64,000 nucleotides of DNA from Fomitopsis serialis (Eukaryota > Basidiomycota > Agaricomycetes > Polyporales > Fomitopsidaceae), in the NCBI RefSeq assembly GCF_022376445.1, contig NW_025955125.1, positions 24,293 through 88,292 on the forward strand, written 5' to 3'. Below the pieces are notes generated by a model. The model was given only the letters and a program-made list of their open reading frames with translations. It did not search any database and was not told the DNA's origin. The position numbers were made by a program, and so were the translations under genes. Shown piece after piece: positions 1 to 11,255 of the stretch (position 1 is its first letter; every line of letters begins with the position of its first letter).

Positions 1-142
1 CAGGATGCTATCTCAGGAGTCACGATAGCAAGCTCAAACTCTCTACTTATATCAACCGTTCAGTGAGAGCTATCATCTTCCCTTAGCCCCTCCCACCTCA
101 ACTATCGTCCGCCGTCGTTACCTTCCTCGATCGTGCACCATC

Positions 143-1428
143 ATGACAGACGCAGAAGGCCCGATCCATTAACCCATCCACCCTGATATCCTGAAGAAGC
201 TCGATCCCGAGTTCGCCGCCTTCCACAGCGCGAACGCCCTCCACCAGGTCCCACTCCATCTCCTCCCCTGGGACCCAGCCGTGCGCAAAGGCAACCCCGT
301 CAACGGCGCCTCAGAGCCTCTGCCAGTCGGGAGCATCCAGGACTTCGCTCTGAGCAAGTTCAGCGTGCGCGTATTCACGCCGGAGGGATCTGCGCCTGAT
401 GCGGGCTGGCCGGTTCTCATCTACTTCCATGGAGGCAAGACTCTAGCTGGCAAACCTCGAAGATGCTACATCTGCTGACATGGGATGGTGTTCAGGTGGC
501 TGGACTCTGGGTAATATCAACACGGAAAATGCATTCAGCACCAACGTGTGCAAGCGTGAGCTACATCGAAAGTGTATCGTGCACTCTGATACTGATACCC
601 GCCCAAAATTACAGGTGCGGAGGCGGTCGTGGTCTCCGTCGACCATAGACTCGCACCTGAGGATCCGTATCCCGCTGCGGTGGAAGACGCTGTTGAAGCC
701 CTAGAGTGGGTGTACCAGAATGGTAAGGCACAGCTGAGCGTGGATACCACGAAGATAGCCGTCGGCGGTTCGTCCAGGTAGGCCTCTTGTCAAGACAACC
801 TCGAGCGATTTGCTGAACCCAGACAGTGGTGGGAACCTAGCAGCTGTCGTCGCCCTCAAAGCGGTCCAAGCGGAGCCTCCGATCCCGGTCATGTTCCAGC
901 TCCTTGTAGTCCCGGTCACCGATAACACGGCCACGACGTCAGGCGTGCCGTACAAGTCCTGGGCAGAGAACGCGAACACCGTGCAGCTGACTCCAGGCAG
1001 GATGTTGTGGTTCCGCGATAACTACCTTCCGAACGAGAAGGACCGCGCTGCATGGGAGAGCTCGCCCATCTTCGCGCCTGAAGAGTTGTTCAAGAAGCTG
1101 CCGAAAGCGTGGGTCGCCGTGATGGACCTAGACGTCCTGCGGGACGAGGGCATCGAGTACGCGAATAAGATGAAGGCGGCAGGGGTAGACGTCGAGGTCA
1201 AGCTGTACGAGACAGCCCCGCATCCCATATTGGCGATGGATGGTGAGCCTCCTCGCGTAATGTCACCGTGAGCGTGTCTGACAAGCGCTGTTGCATTCAC
1301 TTAGGGTAAGCACTAGGAACGTATATCATGCAGCATTACTGACCCTTCCACGTAGTGTGTTGGAGATCGGCAGGAGATTCGTGACAGATGCGGTGAACGC
1401 GACAGCACAGGCGTTTGGCACCGCTTGA
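143..1428 (+). CDS. HSL-type alpha/beta hydrolase (esterase/lipase family 3), N-terminus interrupted by a stop
   Basis: Probable carboxylesterase of the hormone-sensitive-lipase family (Abhydrolase_3). Proposed exons are 143-434, 496-555, 615-777, 827-1242, 1305 and 1356-1428, totalling 1005 nt in one frame. The oxyanion motif HGGGW spans the first intron, the nucleophile elbow is GGSSSGGN near 765-840, the acid lies in the DLDVLRDEG stretch near 1130, and the histidine is in APHPI near 1218. So the catalytic apparatus is complete. Intron 1 (435-495) uses a GC donor. Two oddities: an in-frame TAA at 170-172, nine codons after the only plausible ATG, and a one-base exon at 1305 needed to keep the conserved C-terminal frame. 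The next in-frame ATG is at 281 and would remove a conserved N-terminal segment, so this is either a recent pseudogene, an allele with a nonsense change, or a sequence error. Substrate is unknown. Confidence 0.8.
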
Positions 1429-2133
1429 CCTCTCGTGCAAGGCCGGATGATCGTTTGTGGGCAACGACACCTCTACTTAGGGGTCAATCAGTGCGAATTG
1501 AGGATAGTCAGGTAGCAAGAAATAATGTGATGCATCGTCCTGCGTATGATTGCATGAACCGGATTGTCTCAGCCTGATAGGGTTAAGGGGTTGCATGTGC
1601 GCGATCTACAAGAGTGGCACATTGTCAGTACCGTGGCTACATTTCACGGGGGTTCAGGCCCATTGCATCGTTCCTAATCGGTGTGCGTTACTGTGAGTCG
1701 TGGAGAAAGAACGGATGCTATCACCGTTCGGAGAAGCTACTCAGAGGCAAGGCTTGCCGCGAACCGAGGCTGTAAAACCGAGTGCGAGCTTAACCGAGGT
1801 ATGTGGAAGATTGCATCCAGAAAAAGGTGCCCGTGCTCGATGGTCGGTGGTTCTGCACAAAGGGGTCGTTTTGAGAAGTGGAACAAATGATCACATTGGA
1901 CGAGCATAGGTGATACACCTGCCTCTGATGAGATTACCGGTTTGATGGCCCGCTGAGGGCGAGCCCAGGGCGACGTAATCTGCACAGCATAGATAGACTT
2001 TCAGAACGACGAACATAGGCCATAAAAGCAGAAACAGTCGATATACGATCGTATGTCTCGAGAACCTGTATCATAAGAGGGTGATTTAGTACTTCGCATC
2101 GGATACCGTAGTCTTGCTCTTGCGTCCGCCGAG
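1429..2133. other. Convergent intergenic region
   Basis: Lies between the stop codons of the hydrolase (+) and the splicing factor (-). It should hold the two 3' UTRs and terminators. I see no coding potential or repeat in it. Confidence 0.5.
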
Positions 2134-4517
2134 TTACATATGGGCCTGCATGATAGCATCTGAGATGAAAGCAGCGGTGATGGGCCTCCCACCGAACCAA
2201 CGGCCATTGAGGCCCTGGATAGCCTTCTTAGCGGAGTCGATAGCGTCAAACTTGACATAGATCTCGCCCTATATGCCACTGGTCAGTATGCCTGCGCTGT
2301 TTATGATGTCGCGATATGCATACCTGAGAGTCTTTCTCGATCTTGATGAAGTCGACGTGGCCATACTTCGACTCGCATTCGCCCTTGACATCCTCGGCGA
2401 GATCCTTGTCCCAATCACGTTCGGTCTCCCTTCAGTGCATAACGGAAACAGTCAATCAATTGATCTGCGGAAGAATGCACGACCTTACTCTTCGGGGTCG
2501 AACATGTTCCTCAGCAGAACAGAGCGAGATTCCATAGCCTGTGGAATATTAGGCCTCATACTGCAAAGTGCGTCGAAATTAGACATTGCGGTCAAATGAG
2601 CTCAACGAACTGACATTGGCTGTGGTAGGGCCGGGGTCTGGTCAGTTCTGGCTAATTTCTGCATCAGCGCCTGTCGCGAAGCTGCGTTCAGATTACCACC
2701 TAAAAGTGACCATGATCAGTGGGCATATTCACATTGAAAGATAAAACCATGAGGAGCATTACCGCCTGCTTCATCCAAAGAGTCTTGCTGCGTATACTTC
2801 GTTGTACCCTTCTCATGTACTGTATTGACGCGCAACTGGATGGACTGAGGGTTAGAACCTGGCAAGTTTGTATTAACTGGAAACTTACAGTACGGCCGGC
2901 CAACTCGAAGCCTTCCATTTGCTCCAAAGCCATTCGGGCATCCTCCACACGTTTGTATCTTTGGTGGGTGTCAACCATCTGGCACTGGCTGTGAAGGACA
3001 GTGTACGTACTGGACAAAAGCATAGCCCTTGCTACGGCCTGTCATGGGATCGCGGTGTAGGTCAACGAACTCCAATTCGCCAAAAGGCTCGAAAACCTGC
3101 TTGATATCGGACTCGGTAAGGTTGAAGTGGAGCGATCCAACGTATAGCCTATACATCGGCATTAGTAATGGAGGTAGTAGCATGCTTAAAACACTCACTG
3201 CATGCCACCATGAGGTGCGCTAACGCCGGGGGGGAGATTCAAATTGCTAGCAAGGTTTGTCAGCTCTGGGCATGGACACAAAAACTATCATCTTACCTAT
3301 CTCCTGCATGAAGTCTGTTCCTCTCGGCTTCAGTATGCTGTATCTGGATAGGAAGACCCATTACGACAGTGCCACTGAGAGCGATGGCTTTGTCGACATG
3401 TTCGACTGCACGAAATTCGACGTATCCGATTCTGTGGAGGTGTCAGCACGTTTGTGCGGTGAAACGAACGCAACTGACCCTTTAGACCGCCTTGAAATCC
3501 TATCTGTGACTATGCGGGAGTCCATCACAGTGCCTTCTCCCAGTTTATCCTCGAAGAAGTAACCCAAATCACGGGCCGTGAGTCGTGCGGCAAGCTGAGA
3601 GACGAATACCGACCGAGCTTCAGAGTCGTCCTCTCTCGGTTCATCGGGATTCATCATGGGATCCTCGCTAGGCATCGTGTAGATTGGGGACGGTCGCCTG
3701 GGGCATGATTCAGTGAATCAGGCTGGAAAAGAGTAACATAACCATAATGCCTACCTTACTGGAGTGATTGCCTTGGGCTCATCCACAGGCATAGACGGGC
3801 CTCTGCTCTTGCGACTCGATTCGCGCTCTCTCTCCCTGTCGCGGCGGTAGCGCGGTAGGTCGTCGAATTCGTCACGAGGGTCGCGTGCTCTTGGGCCCCT
3901 GTCGCCGTACCTGCGCTCCCGTGAACTGTCCCTTCGACGGCGAGGACTGTCCGTCATGGGTGGTGGAGGCGGGGGAAGACCCGCAGACGCGGGCGGCGCG
4001 GGCAACGACGACTCCTCAAGACCCTCGTCGGGTCTCTTCCTTTTGGAACGCTCGTCCCCATCCGTACCATCTTCGCCCTCATCTCGTTTTCTGCGTCTGT
4101 CTCTGTACTCTCTTTCATCTCGCTCCTTGTCGCGGTGACTGTGTCGGCTTTCTGCCCTCTCCCTGTCAGAGCGGTGACGCTCCCCGTCACGGTCTCGACG
4201 TCTGTCTCTGTCGCGCTCCCTATCATGGTCCCTGTCCCTAGGCCTCTCGTCGCGTTCCTTGTATCTGTCCCGAGAACGGTCTCTGTCGCGTCTTTCGCGG
4301 CGGTCGTCGTGGTCATCGCGCCTGTCTCGCCTCTCTTTGTCCCGTGAACGAGAGCGATGAGAACGTCTTGTTCTATGCGTCTCGGTCGAGTGGTTCCGTG
4401 ACCTGCAAAACTTCGTCTAGCAAGAATTAGCGATTACTGGTTGGATACTTACGACTTCGACCGTCTATCGGGGGATTTCTCCCTATCCACGTCCATTTTT
4501 CCGTTCGCAGATGACAT
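2134..4517 (-). CDS. CC1-like splicing factor (RBM39 family) with RS domain and three RRMs
   Basis: Nuclear pre-mRNA splicing factor related to human RBM39/CAPER and fission yeast Rsd1, which act in 3' splice-site recognition together with U2AF. The start at 4517 gives a short acidic leader ([19 protein letters not shown]) with a splice donor right after it. A long Arg/Ser/Asp-rich region follows (about 3750-4400). RRM1 lies near 3360-3620 ([20 protein letters not shown]). RRM2 lies near 2880-3150 ([15 protein letters not shown] and the RNP1-like KGYAFVQY). The last exon (2134-2280) ends as an atypical U2AF-homology-type RRM ([20 protein letters not shown] ... [13 protein letters not shown]) closing with [12 protein letters not shown]. 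The domain order is that of the RBM39 family. Several short introns cut the RRM region. Confidence 0.88.
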
Positions 4518-4785
4518 ACTTCGCAGTAGTGATGGTTAAGGGAATCGGGGCTTTCAGACTTCAGTGTGCAGTCGAAAGCGTCAGACGCTCGGGCCCAGGG
4601 CCAAGCTGTGGCCAAGTCACGTCGCGTCACGCCCATGTTGTCACAGCATCCATCACCATCTTCGACGGCGCGGCACTCGGCGACATATACCGTCCGTTCA
4701 AGTACGACGGGCAAACAGTACCACTTCTCATCCTATCGTACATTCGACGGTTTCTACGGGTATTCTATATGACATCTATATCTAC

Positions 4786-6316
4786 TTACAAAAGGTTAGC
4801 GAGCCTCGCGCGCACTCTCTTCTCTGCCTGCACAAGCTCAGTCTCCTCCGACTTCTTGTACAACTGGTTCAGCGGGTTCTCGTCGCCCTCCTTCTCCAGA
4901 TCGGCCTCGATCTTGCTGAACTCGCCGCAGAACTTGCCGTTCAAGACCTAGGACGTAATGTCAGCCGATGCGCTATATTGCACGAGACTTCCGCAATACC
5001 TGGTTGTGCAGGATATGCTTGAAGTGTTCCCGCATTGACGTGCCATCGAGAGCAAGCGAGCCGCTTAGTTGGCCATATTGCGAGACAGTCGAGTGGTACT
5101 TCAACTGCGCGATGAAGCCATCCTCTGCCGCACGCTCGAAGATCTCTGCAGGCTCCTTCGACATCCACCTGTACAAGTGGGGTCAAATACATTTAAAAGG
5201 TGCCGAAAATGCAGCTCACATTTCGTAACATAGGGCTTCGTCAGAGCATCCTGCATCCTTAAGGACGCTGAAGGCTTCCCTGTGGGTCGACATAAGCAAG
5301 CAGTTATTGCCTCAAGCAATGCTGAAGATACCTGAACAGCATGATGATGTTTGGCCACAGTGCCTGCTCGGCAAAGAGATCCATCGCAGTTTCCTCGTAT
5401 ACCGAGGAAGCGATTGCGCCTGCCCTAGTTGCACCGATGACACGAGACAACGCGAGCGCGACGGCGAGGCCATTGCTAGTGCCGTCTTGTTCGACCGAGA
5501 CGAAACAAGGGAAGCCCTTGCCCTTGACGTACAAGGTACGCACGGAGGAACCAATCATCCTAATATCGCCATTAACAACTGAACTGAACAGCAGCATGCA
5601 CGGCTAACCTCGGAGCGACCATGACGACATCCTGTGTGGGCTTGAACTTGAGGAGCTTGAAGAAGACGTTGTAGCCACTGGCGACCACGATGGCCGCAGT
5701 GTCCTTCAAGTTAGGTGCGAAGACTTCGTTGAAGACTCGTGGCTGGACTTGGTCGGGGATGAGGATGAAGACAACTACAAGGTGCTGGTCATCGGCTGCT
5801 TTCTTTCCGCTGAAAACAAGGATCACGCACTGTCGGCTACCTTAGCGGCCTTCGCAAAGTCATGCTCGACCTTAAAGCCCTTCGACTTCGCGTCCTCTGC
5901 GTACGAATCAGGCCTGTTCGCGACGAGAATCTGCTCGTTGGGGATGCCCGAGTCACGCAGGTTCTGGGCTTGTGCTGCGCCCTGGTTGCCGAAGCTGTTG
6001 GGCTGCGCGTGAGGAAGGAGATCGCTGGGATGATATCATACGTACCCGAGGAAGACGATTGTCTTCTCCTTCAGGACGTTCAGGTCAGCATCCTGATCGT
6101 AGTAACTAAAGATGCACTGCTGTCAGTTCAAGCAGAACAAATAACTTGGACGTCGCTCACATCTTCGCGGACGGCATATTGGATCGTTCCGTTGAGTATC
6201 AAGGACCACTTGTATCCGGCACTCTACGGCGCCCGCTCACTTATATATTTGGTTTTTCCTGGCCTCATCGGACATCAGGACCGTCAAGCGGGCACCCGGA
6301 TGTTGTGCGCAAGCAT
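4786..6316 (-). CDS. Ketol-acid reductoisomerase (acetohydroxyacid isomeroreductase)
   Basis: Converts 2-acetolactate or 2-aceto-2-hydroxybutyrate to the dihydroxy acid with NADPH in valine, isoleucine and leucine synthesis. Proposed 5' exons are 6316-6296, 6223-6161, 6119-6046 and 5994-5831, resuming at 5774, and all keep frame. The Rossmann motif FLGFGNQGAAQAQNLRDSG spans the intron at 5995-6045. The knotted C-terminal domain follows (LIPDQVQPRVFNE, MIGSSVRTLYVKGKGFPCF, ETAMDLFAEQALWPNIIM, CYEMWMSKEPAEIFE), ending in a charged tail at 4786. Unlike classic fungal Ilv5 I see no long basic mitochondrial presequence. The start used here (6316, MLAHNIRSAGYKWS) is the least certain part, and the open frame extends further upstream. 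A 3-bp NAGNAG acceptor choice exists at 6117-6120. It could be a second, cytosolic-type paralogue rather than the main mitochondrial enzyme. Confidence 0.87.
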
Positions 6317-6546
6317 TCTTTGCGCATATGACACAGTCAGCGTGTCCTCTTGGACATAGCTCAATGTCCCTGTGACAAGGAAGCGGAGCACACGGACCGT
6401 GCGCACGACGTCAGTCAACAGACGAAGAATCCCAGCGTCCGGTCTACGCACGGTTCGAATGATGGCGATATCAGATACCGGGCGCACTGGACAGACTACA
6501 TAGCAGGTGGACCCAAGGACGAGCCAGCCAGACCCCATTGTCATTC

Positions 6547-7608
6547 ATGGCGGGACTTCTCTCAGGCAAGGTAGTGTGCATCACTGGCTCATCTCGCGGT
6601 ATCGGCCGAGCGTGCGCGGTCGAGTCCGCTAACCAGGGCGCACGGGGCCTTGTCTTGCACTACTTTGGCGACGCGGTGACAGAGGCGGAGATCCGGACGC
6701 TGGAGGAGGAGGTGGAGAAGCGCTTTGCGGGCTGCAAGGTTGTCACAACGCCCGGTGACATAGCCGACCCCGCCACTTCGTCCAAGGTATGGGCCCTCAC
6801 GTGCAGAGAGTCCCCCAGTCGGCATCTCATACATTCAATGGCGATAGATCGTCGAAGTGGGTGTCGCAGCGTTCGGTCGCATAGGTACGCAGAGGCGCAA
6901 TCAAGCCTCCGGGATCAGGTTCGCTGACAGTCGGCAGATGTACTCGTTAGCAATGTTGGGATATGTCCCTTCGCAGAATTCCTGACGATGCCCCACGCTA
7001 CCTGGGAACGCACACGAGCGGTAAACCTGGATGGCTCATTCTTCATAACCCAAGGTCGGTGCCGGTACGCTCTGTAGTATTGCTCGGCCTGATAGTCCAA
7101 TCCACCAATCAGCGATTGCGAACCAAATGAAGTCTCAAACACCTCAGGGTGGATCTATCATTGGCATCTCGTCTATATCCGCACTCGTGGGCGGTGAAAT
7201 GCAGTGGTATGCGGTGAATCTCGATGATGAAGCGTACCTTTGACGGCAGAATCTCAGCCATTACACGCCAACCAAAGCTGGCATCTTGTCGCTCATGCAG
7301 AGTTGTGCGGTGGCCCTAGGCAAGTACAACATCCGCGCCAACGCGATATTGCCTGGAACGATCGCGACGGACATCAACAAGGAAGACCTCTCGGACGACG
7401 TGAAACGCGAGGGTATGATTAAACGGACATGTCTAAACCGCCTCGGTCGTGAGTTCGACAATACATAGGAGCTATCAGGCGCTTACTTGCATACGCAGAA
7501 CCGGACGACATTGCGGGACCCGTTGTCTTCCTTGGTAGTGACCTGGCCAAGTATGTGACAGGGGCGTCGCTACTTGTAGACGGAGGGCTCTTTGTCAATC
7601 TGCAGTGA
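6547..7608 (+). CDS. Short-chain dehydrogenase/reductase, L-rhamnose 1-dehydrogenase-like
   Basis: Classical SDR of 262 residues. Exons are 6547-6786, 6848-6884, 6938-7054, 7113-7206, 7258-7448 and 7499-7608 (789 nt, in frame throughout). The cofactor motif is ITGSSRGIG near residue 12. The NNAG-type motif reads VSNVG, the active-site pair is YTPTK, and the C-terminus is the family-typical [10 protein letters not shown]. The segment [16 protein letters not shown] and the ending closely resemble fungal NADP-dependent L-rhamnose 1-dehydrogenases, the first step of the non-phosphorylating rhamnose pathway. That substrate assignment is inferred from remembered similarity, and related SDRs act on other polyols or ketones. 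None of the later rhamnose-pathway genes is visible nearby. The gene is divergent from the reductoisomerase across about 230 bp. Confidence 0.85.
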
Positions 7609-7801
7609 TGATGGAAATTTGTTGTTACGATCCAAATATACACTGTGCCTGTCACTCCTTTCCCGGCTCCTACGGCTCCCCGCACATTGAAAGCCTGAGA
7701 GCACCGTCAGAACCCCGGAGAAAGCCTCTACAATAACCTCACCTTGAAGGTTTCTTCGCTCGATCGCTTAGGGTCTAGTTCCTCGCTCATCCTTAGATAA
7801 C

Positions 7802-8556
7802 TCACGCGCGGACTTCTGCATCTAGTGCTTTGTCCCCAACCACAGCAGGCTTCGCATCGACAAGCACAGTCACCCACCGCGTCCATCCCGGACCCGGGTT
7901 CTTCCACGCGTGTATGGTGCCCCGCTGAATCACGATGTCGCCCGGAGTCTCGAATAGCGTCTCACTCCCGTCTTCCATCTCCAGGATGATTTTGCCCTGG
8001 ACTGCACGACTTCATGTCAGGACCCAATAGTTCAAACCGTTAATACTGAACGCGGACGCACCGAGGATATTGTAGTCGAGCGACGACGTCCTATGCTACA
8101 AGCCCAACGTCAGAATGTCCGAGTTCAGCAATTACATCGGCGGAAATGTTACCATTGGCGCTCTCGCACCCGGAGCTAGATCGGTGTACCGCAACATAAT
8201 TCCGTTACGCACGCACAACCCCAAGTCTCCGTCGGCAGTCCTCGTTATCCCGTCCACGCTGATGCACCGTCAACAAAGCACGTGTCAGGCCTAATGGCAC
8301 GGAATACGCACTCGCCGTTGTTATCGGCCGTGGGCACCTTGTCCGTGAGCCAGAGCTGGTTGCCGCTCACGCCAGGGAAGCTAGACTCCTGAGGTCAATC
8401 ACTGCAGATGAGTATCGTGGAAAGGGTCAAACACAAAGAGCACCTTACTTTGCGAGAAACAGTGTCTTCAGAACGGACGATCGCAATGCCCGCATCGTTA
8501 TGACCTGTCACTACACGACGCACATCTGGCAGAGGAGACCCGTCAGAATTCGACAT
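7802..8556 (-). CDS. Cupin-2 domain protein, function unknown
   Basis: Small single-cupin protein. The start at 8556 gives MSNSDGSPLPDVRRVVTGHN. Five exons join in frame, with junctions near 8449, 8310, 8150 and 8070. The conserved barrel is in the C-terminal half: the first metal-ligand motif appears as APMHRTSSLDYNILVQG, the second as PGDIVIQRGTIHAWKN, so at least two histidines that usually bind a metal are kept. This is the architecture of fungal cupin proteins often found near tailoring or catabolic enzymes. No specific reaction can be assigned. It is convergent with the SDR (about 190 bp between stops), which may be coincidence. Confidence 0.8.
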
Positions 8557-8989
8557 GGTGGCATCGTCGTACACGAAATTCGGGGAGGGCGGTCAGCCTG
8601 TGTTCCCGCTCCGATGCGTCTCAACCCTGTCCGTTGACGATCCGATCACAAACGCTCGCTATCACCGTCAATATCAAACTGCCCCTCGCCACACTCGCGC
8701 ACGCTTCCGTGATCAGCTTGCAGAACAATCACACGTAGATCACTTGCGATAATACCCTGGGACGAGTCTGGTGACTTATCCTCAACATACCCTGTACGCG
8801 CGTAGTGCGCCCCAAGACCGCCGCAGTTACGAAGGGCGGCCCGCCCGACTCCGGCGACACTCCGTACGAGAACGGGGTTCACCACCTGCAGTGGTTCTAG
8901 CCCAAGAGACGGTCCGCAAAATGGAGCAACCAAGCAAGTATGAATATCACATGGACTACGTGTAGATGGCCAGACCGTATGAGAGAGAG
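8557..8989. other. Intergenic: cupin promoter and PEX16 3' UTR
   Basis: About 430 bp between the cupin start codon and the PEX16 stop codon, both minus-strand genes. It should hold the cupin promoter. No further gene seen. Confidence 0.5.
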
Positions 8990-10356
8990 TTAAGGCGCGG
9001 TGTCTGTTGAGGTGGCATCAGCGACGGCGCGAGGGGAGAAGAGAACTCGGAGAACTCACAATAATAATACTCGTCGATCAACGGGACCCAGTCTCTCGTC
9101 AGCGCGCTGAAGAGACCGAGCAGCGGCACATTCGCTGTCTTGCTCGCGAACGCCTCCAGCTTGGGCCTGCGACGCAACATCAGCACGGCGTACACACATA
9201 AAGCGAAGTGACGTACTTCGTCCATGAATCCCAGATCGAGCCCCGGAGAAGGTACCAGAGCATGTCCCTGTCGCGAAGCGCATACTCCGCCCGTTCCAAC
9301 TGGGCCGATCGCGACGGCACGCGTCTCAGGTTGCGAGCTAGGAGCTCCATCATGAGTACGACCATGAGTGGGTTTGTGTTTCTCCTCTTGCGCGACAGCA
9401 TCGTCGCTACAACAGTCGCGTCAGATGAAAACCTCGGCTGTTCATACGTCAATGCTTACCATAGACAAGAGGGCGGAGAATGTAGATGATCTCCGAAAGC
9501 CAGGCCTTGGGCGAGACAAGAGGAGCGACGAGTGCTGTTGGTGCCTTGACAGACGATGTAGTCAGAGCCTTAGGCAGAAGGAAGTCTTCCACCGGTTGCG
9601 GAGATTGCGTAGGTGGAGATGGCGTCAAGAGAGGATGCAGAGGCAACGGCTCGTGGTTGTTTCTGAGGTGCTCAGGAGTCGCAGGAAGCGATGACGGCGG
9701 TGAAGATGGCGCTAGAGTCGGGGATGCTGCTTCGAAATCCAGAGGGATGGCGGAAGGATCAAACTCGCGCTCAGGGATAGGCGGCGAAAGTACGGGCCTC
9801 CTGGTGATCCGTAGCAAGACTAGGCGAAGGACCGCTCTACAAGGTGTTGGATGAGGTTGTTTGACCGTGTACGAGAGCACTTACTTGATGACCTCCAGAA
9901 GCACGATTCCCCTCCACCTGTTACGTTGCGAGACCTTCCTCCGCAAACCCATCTCGATCAACAGTTCCGTGAAGCGGACCAATTGCAGCACGCGAGCAGC
10001 CCACTTGTATAGCGAGTCTTTTTCAGACCATGCACGAGTATATCGCGTGTGCGAAGACGGGGGTATCAAGGCTTTGTATTTGGGATCCGCTTGGACAACC
10101 CTCTCCAGGAGCGTGTCATGATACATGCTCATAACATTGAGGGAGGCGGACACTGGGATGCGTACATAACGCAGGCGGGTCAACTCGACAGAAACACGGG
10201 TACGAAACTGTACGAACAAGCCTCTGACGCCAACTCTGCATCTCTGAACCTGCCCGGCAGGATCCACGTAATAGACCTCAGGGTAGACTCGAGGGAAGAT
10301 ATGGTGGACACATTCTTGACGAGGAAGGACTCGTAGCGGGCGAAATGGGACGACAT
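8990..10356 (-). CDS. PEX16: Peroxisomal membrane biogenesis protein PEX16
   Basis: Peroxin of the peroxisomal membrane (Pex16 family), required in many eukaryotes for recruiting membrane proteins to peroxisomes. The start at 10356 gives MSSHFARYESFLVKNVSTIS, followed by LESTLRSITWILPGRFRDAE, the family's N-terminal signature. After an intron the chain continues LNVMSMYHDTLLERVVQAD, then RNRWRGIVLLEVIK, a junction to LRLVLLRITRRPVLSPPIPE, a Pro/Ser-rich middle, and LTTSSVKAPTALVAPLVSPK followed by WLSEIIYILRPLVY. The C-terminal half has RNTNPLMVVLMMELLARNLR and ends EYYYYTAP after the last intron. Hydrophobic helices fit a membrane protein. Every junction keeps frame, so the gene looks intact. 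Confidence 0.92.
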
Positions 10357-11255
10357 CGAAGGGAAAGACAGACCCGGGCGAGAAGGAGACCGCGGGAGGC
10401 CGCCTGAGGGAGAGGCAGCAGCCAGAGAGAGCTGGCGTCAGTGCGTGGTGGGTAGCTTGGAGTGCAGCCCACTGGACTCCGCGGTGGGAAGCCTCTCGGC
10501 GCCCCCCGATGCCCCGAAAAGGCAATGCTGTAAACACTTGATATCCTCGCGGCTGCAGACACCCCGCTGGCAGACACGCTCCTCGTCTTGCCACCATCCT
10601 CGCTGTGCACAGCATCCGCAATGTGGCCCGCCGTGAAAATAACTGGCAGATGGAATGCGTGTTTGAACGGCCACGTAATGGTATGTGCTGTAGACGACCA
10701 GATATTTCGCGTGTATCTCGATATCTTCGAGAGTAGTGGTATGTAGCTCTCGAACGAGCCTCGTATCGATAGCCCGCTCAATGTCGGACCCTGCTAGTCA
10801 CAAGTCTGAACTTCGAGCGGTTGCCTTCCGAACCAGTCGGCCGGGACAAGGGCTGCTTCCGATAGTTGGAGTGCGAGCCCACACAATAAAGATGGACGCG
10901 ATATGTACACCTCAGTGAGCGTGCCCTGATACGTGATACGTTGAGTGCCTGTGCATGTATCTCTCGTACGGATGGCCACAAAGGATGTTATGGCCTTTTG
11001 AGAAGGCTGATCACGATCAGAGAGCTGCCGGAAGAGGAAGGCTGAAGTGTGCCTCAGCGCTGCCCATTTTTCTGCACGTTGCGGTCTTAGCGACCCTCTG
11101 CAGGCCACGCCCCTCCATGCTCCCGTCATATCAATGCACCAGAATCTGACAAGACCCGTGCATCGGCTATCTTCCTGTTCCCATCGTAATTTTCCACCTC
11201 GCCTCGCCTTCCTTCGACGGTCGCAACCGCTCGCCCTCTACGCTGCCCAGACAGC
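10357..11255. other. Divergent intergenic region
   Basis: About 0.9 kb between the PEX16 and coiled-coil gene start codons, expected to carry both promoters. Minus-strand open frames continue into it from PEX16, but they lack homology-like motifs and splice cleanly away, so I treat it as non-coding. Confidence 0.5.

Noticed and set aside
5775..5852. Apparent frame break in the reductoisomerase after AKVAD
   Set aside because: Resolved by an intron at 5775-5830 (GTGCGT…TTGTAG), which restores ADIVFILIPDQ in frame.
6317..6544. Open minus-strand frame continuing upstream of the reductoisomerase start
   Set aside because: No conserved residues, and it would run almost to the start codon of the divergent SDR gene. 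I kept it only as a caveat about the start site.
7609..8556. SDR plus cupin as a secondary-metabolite cluster
   Set aside because: No synthase, P450, transporter or regulator is nearby; the surrounding genes are housekeeping.
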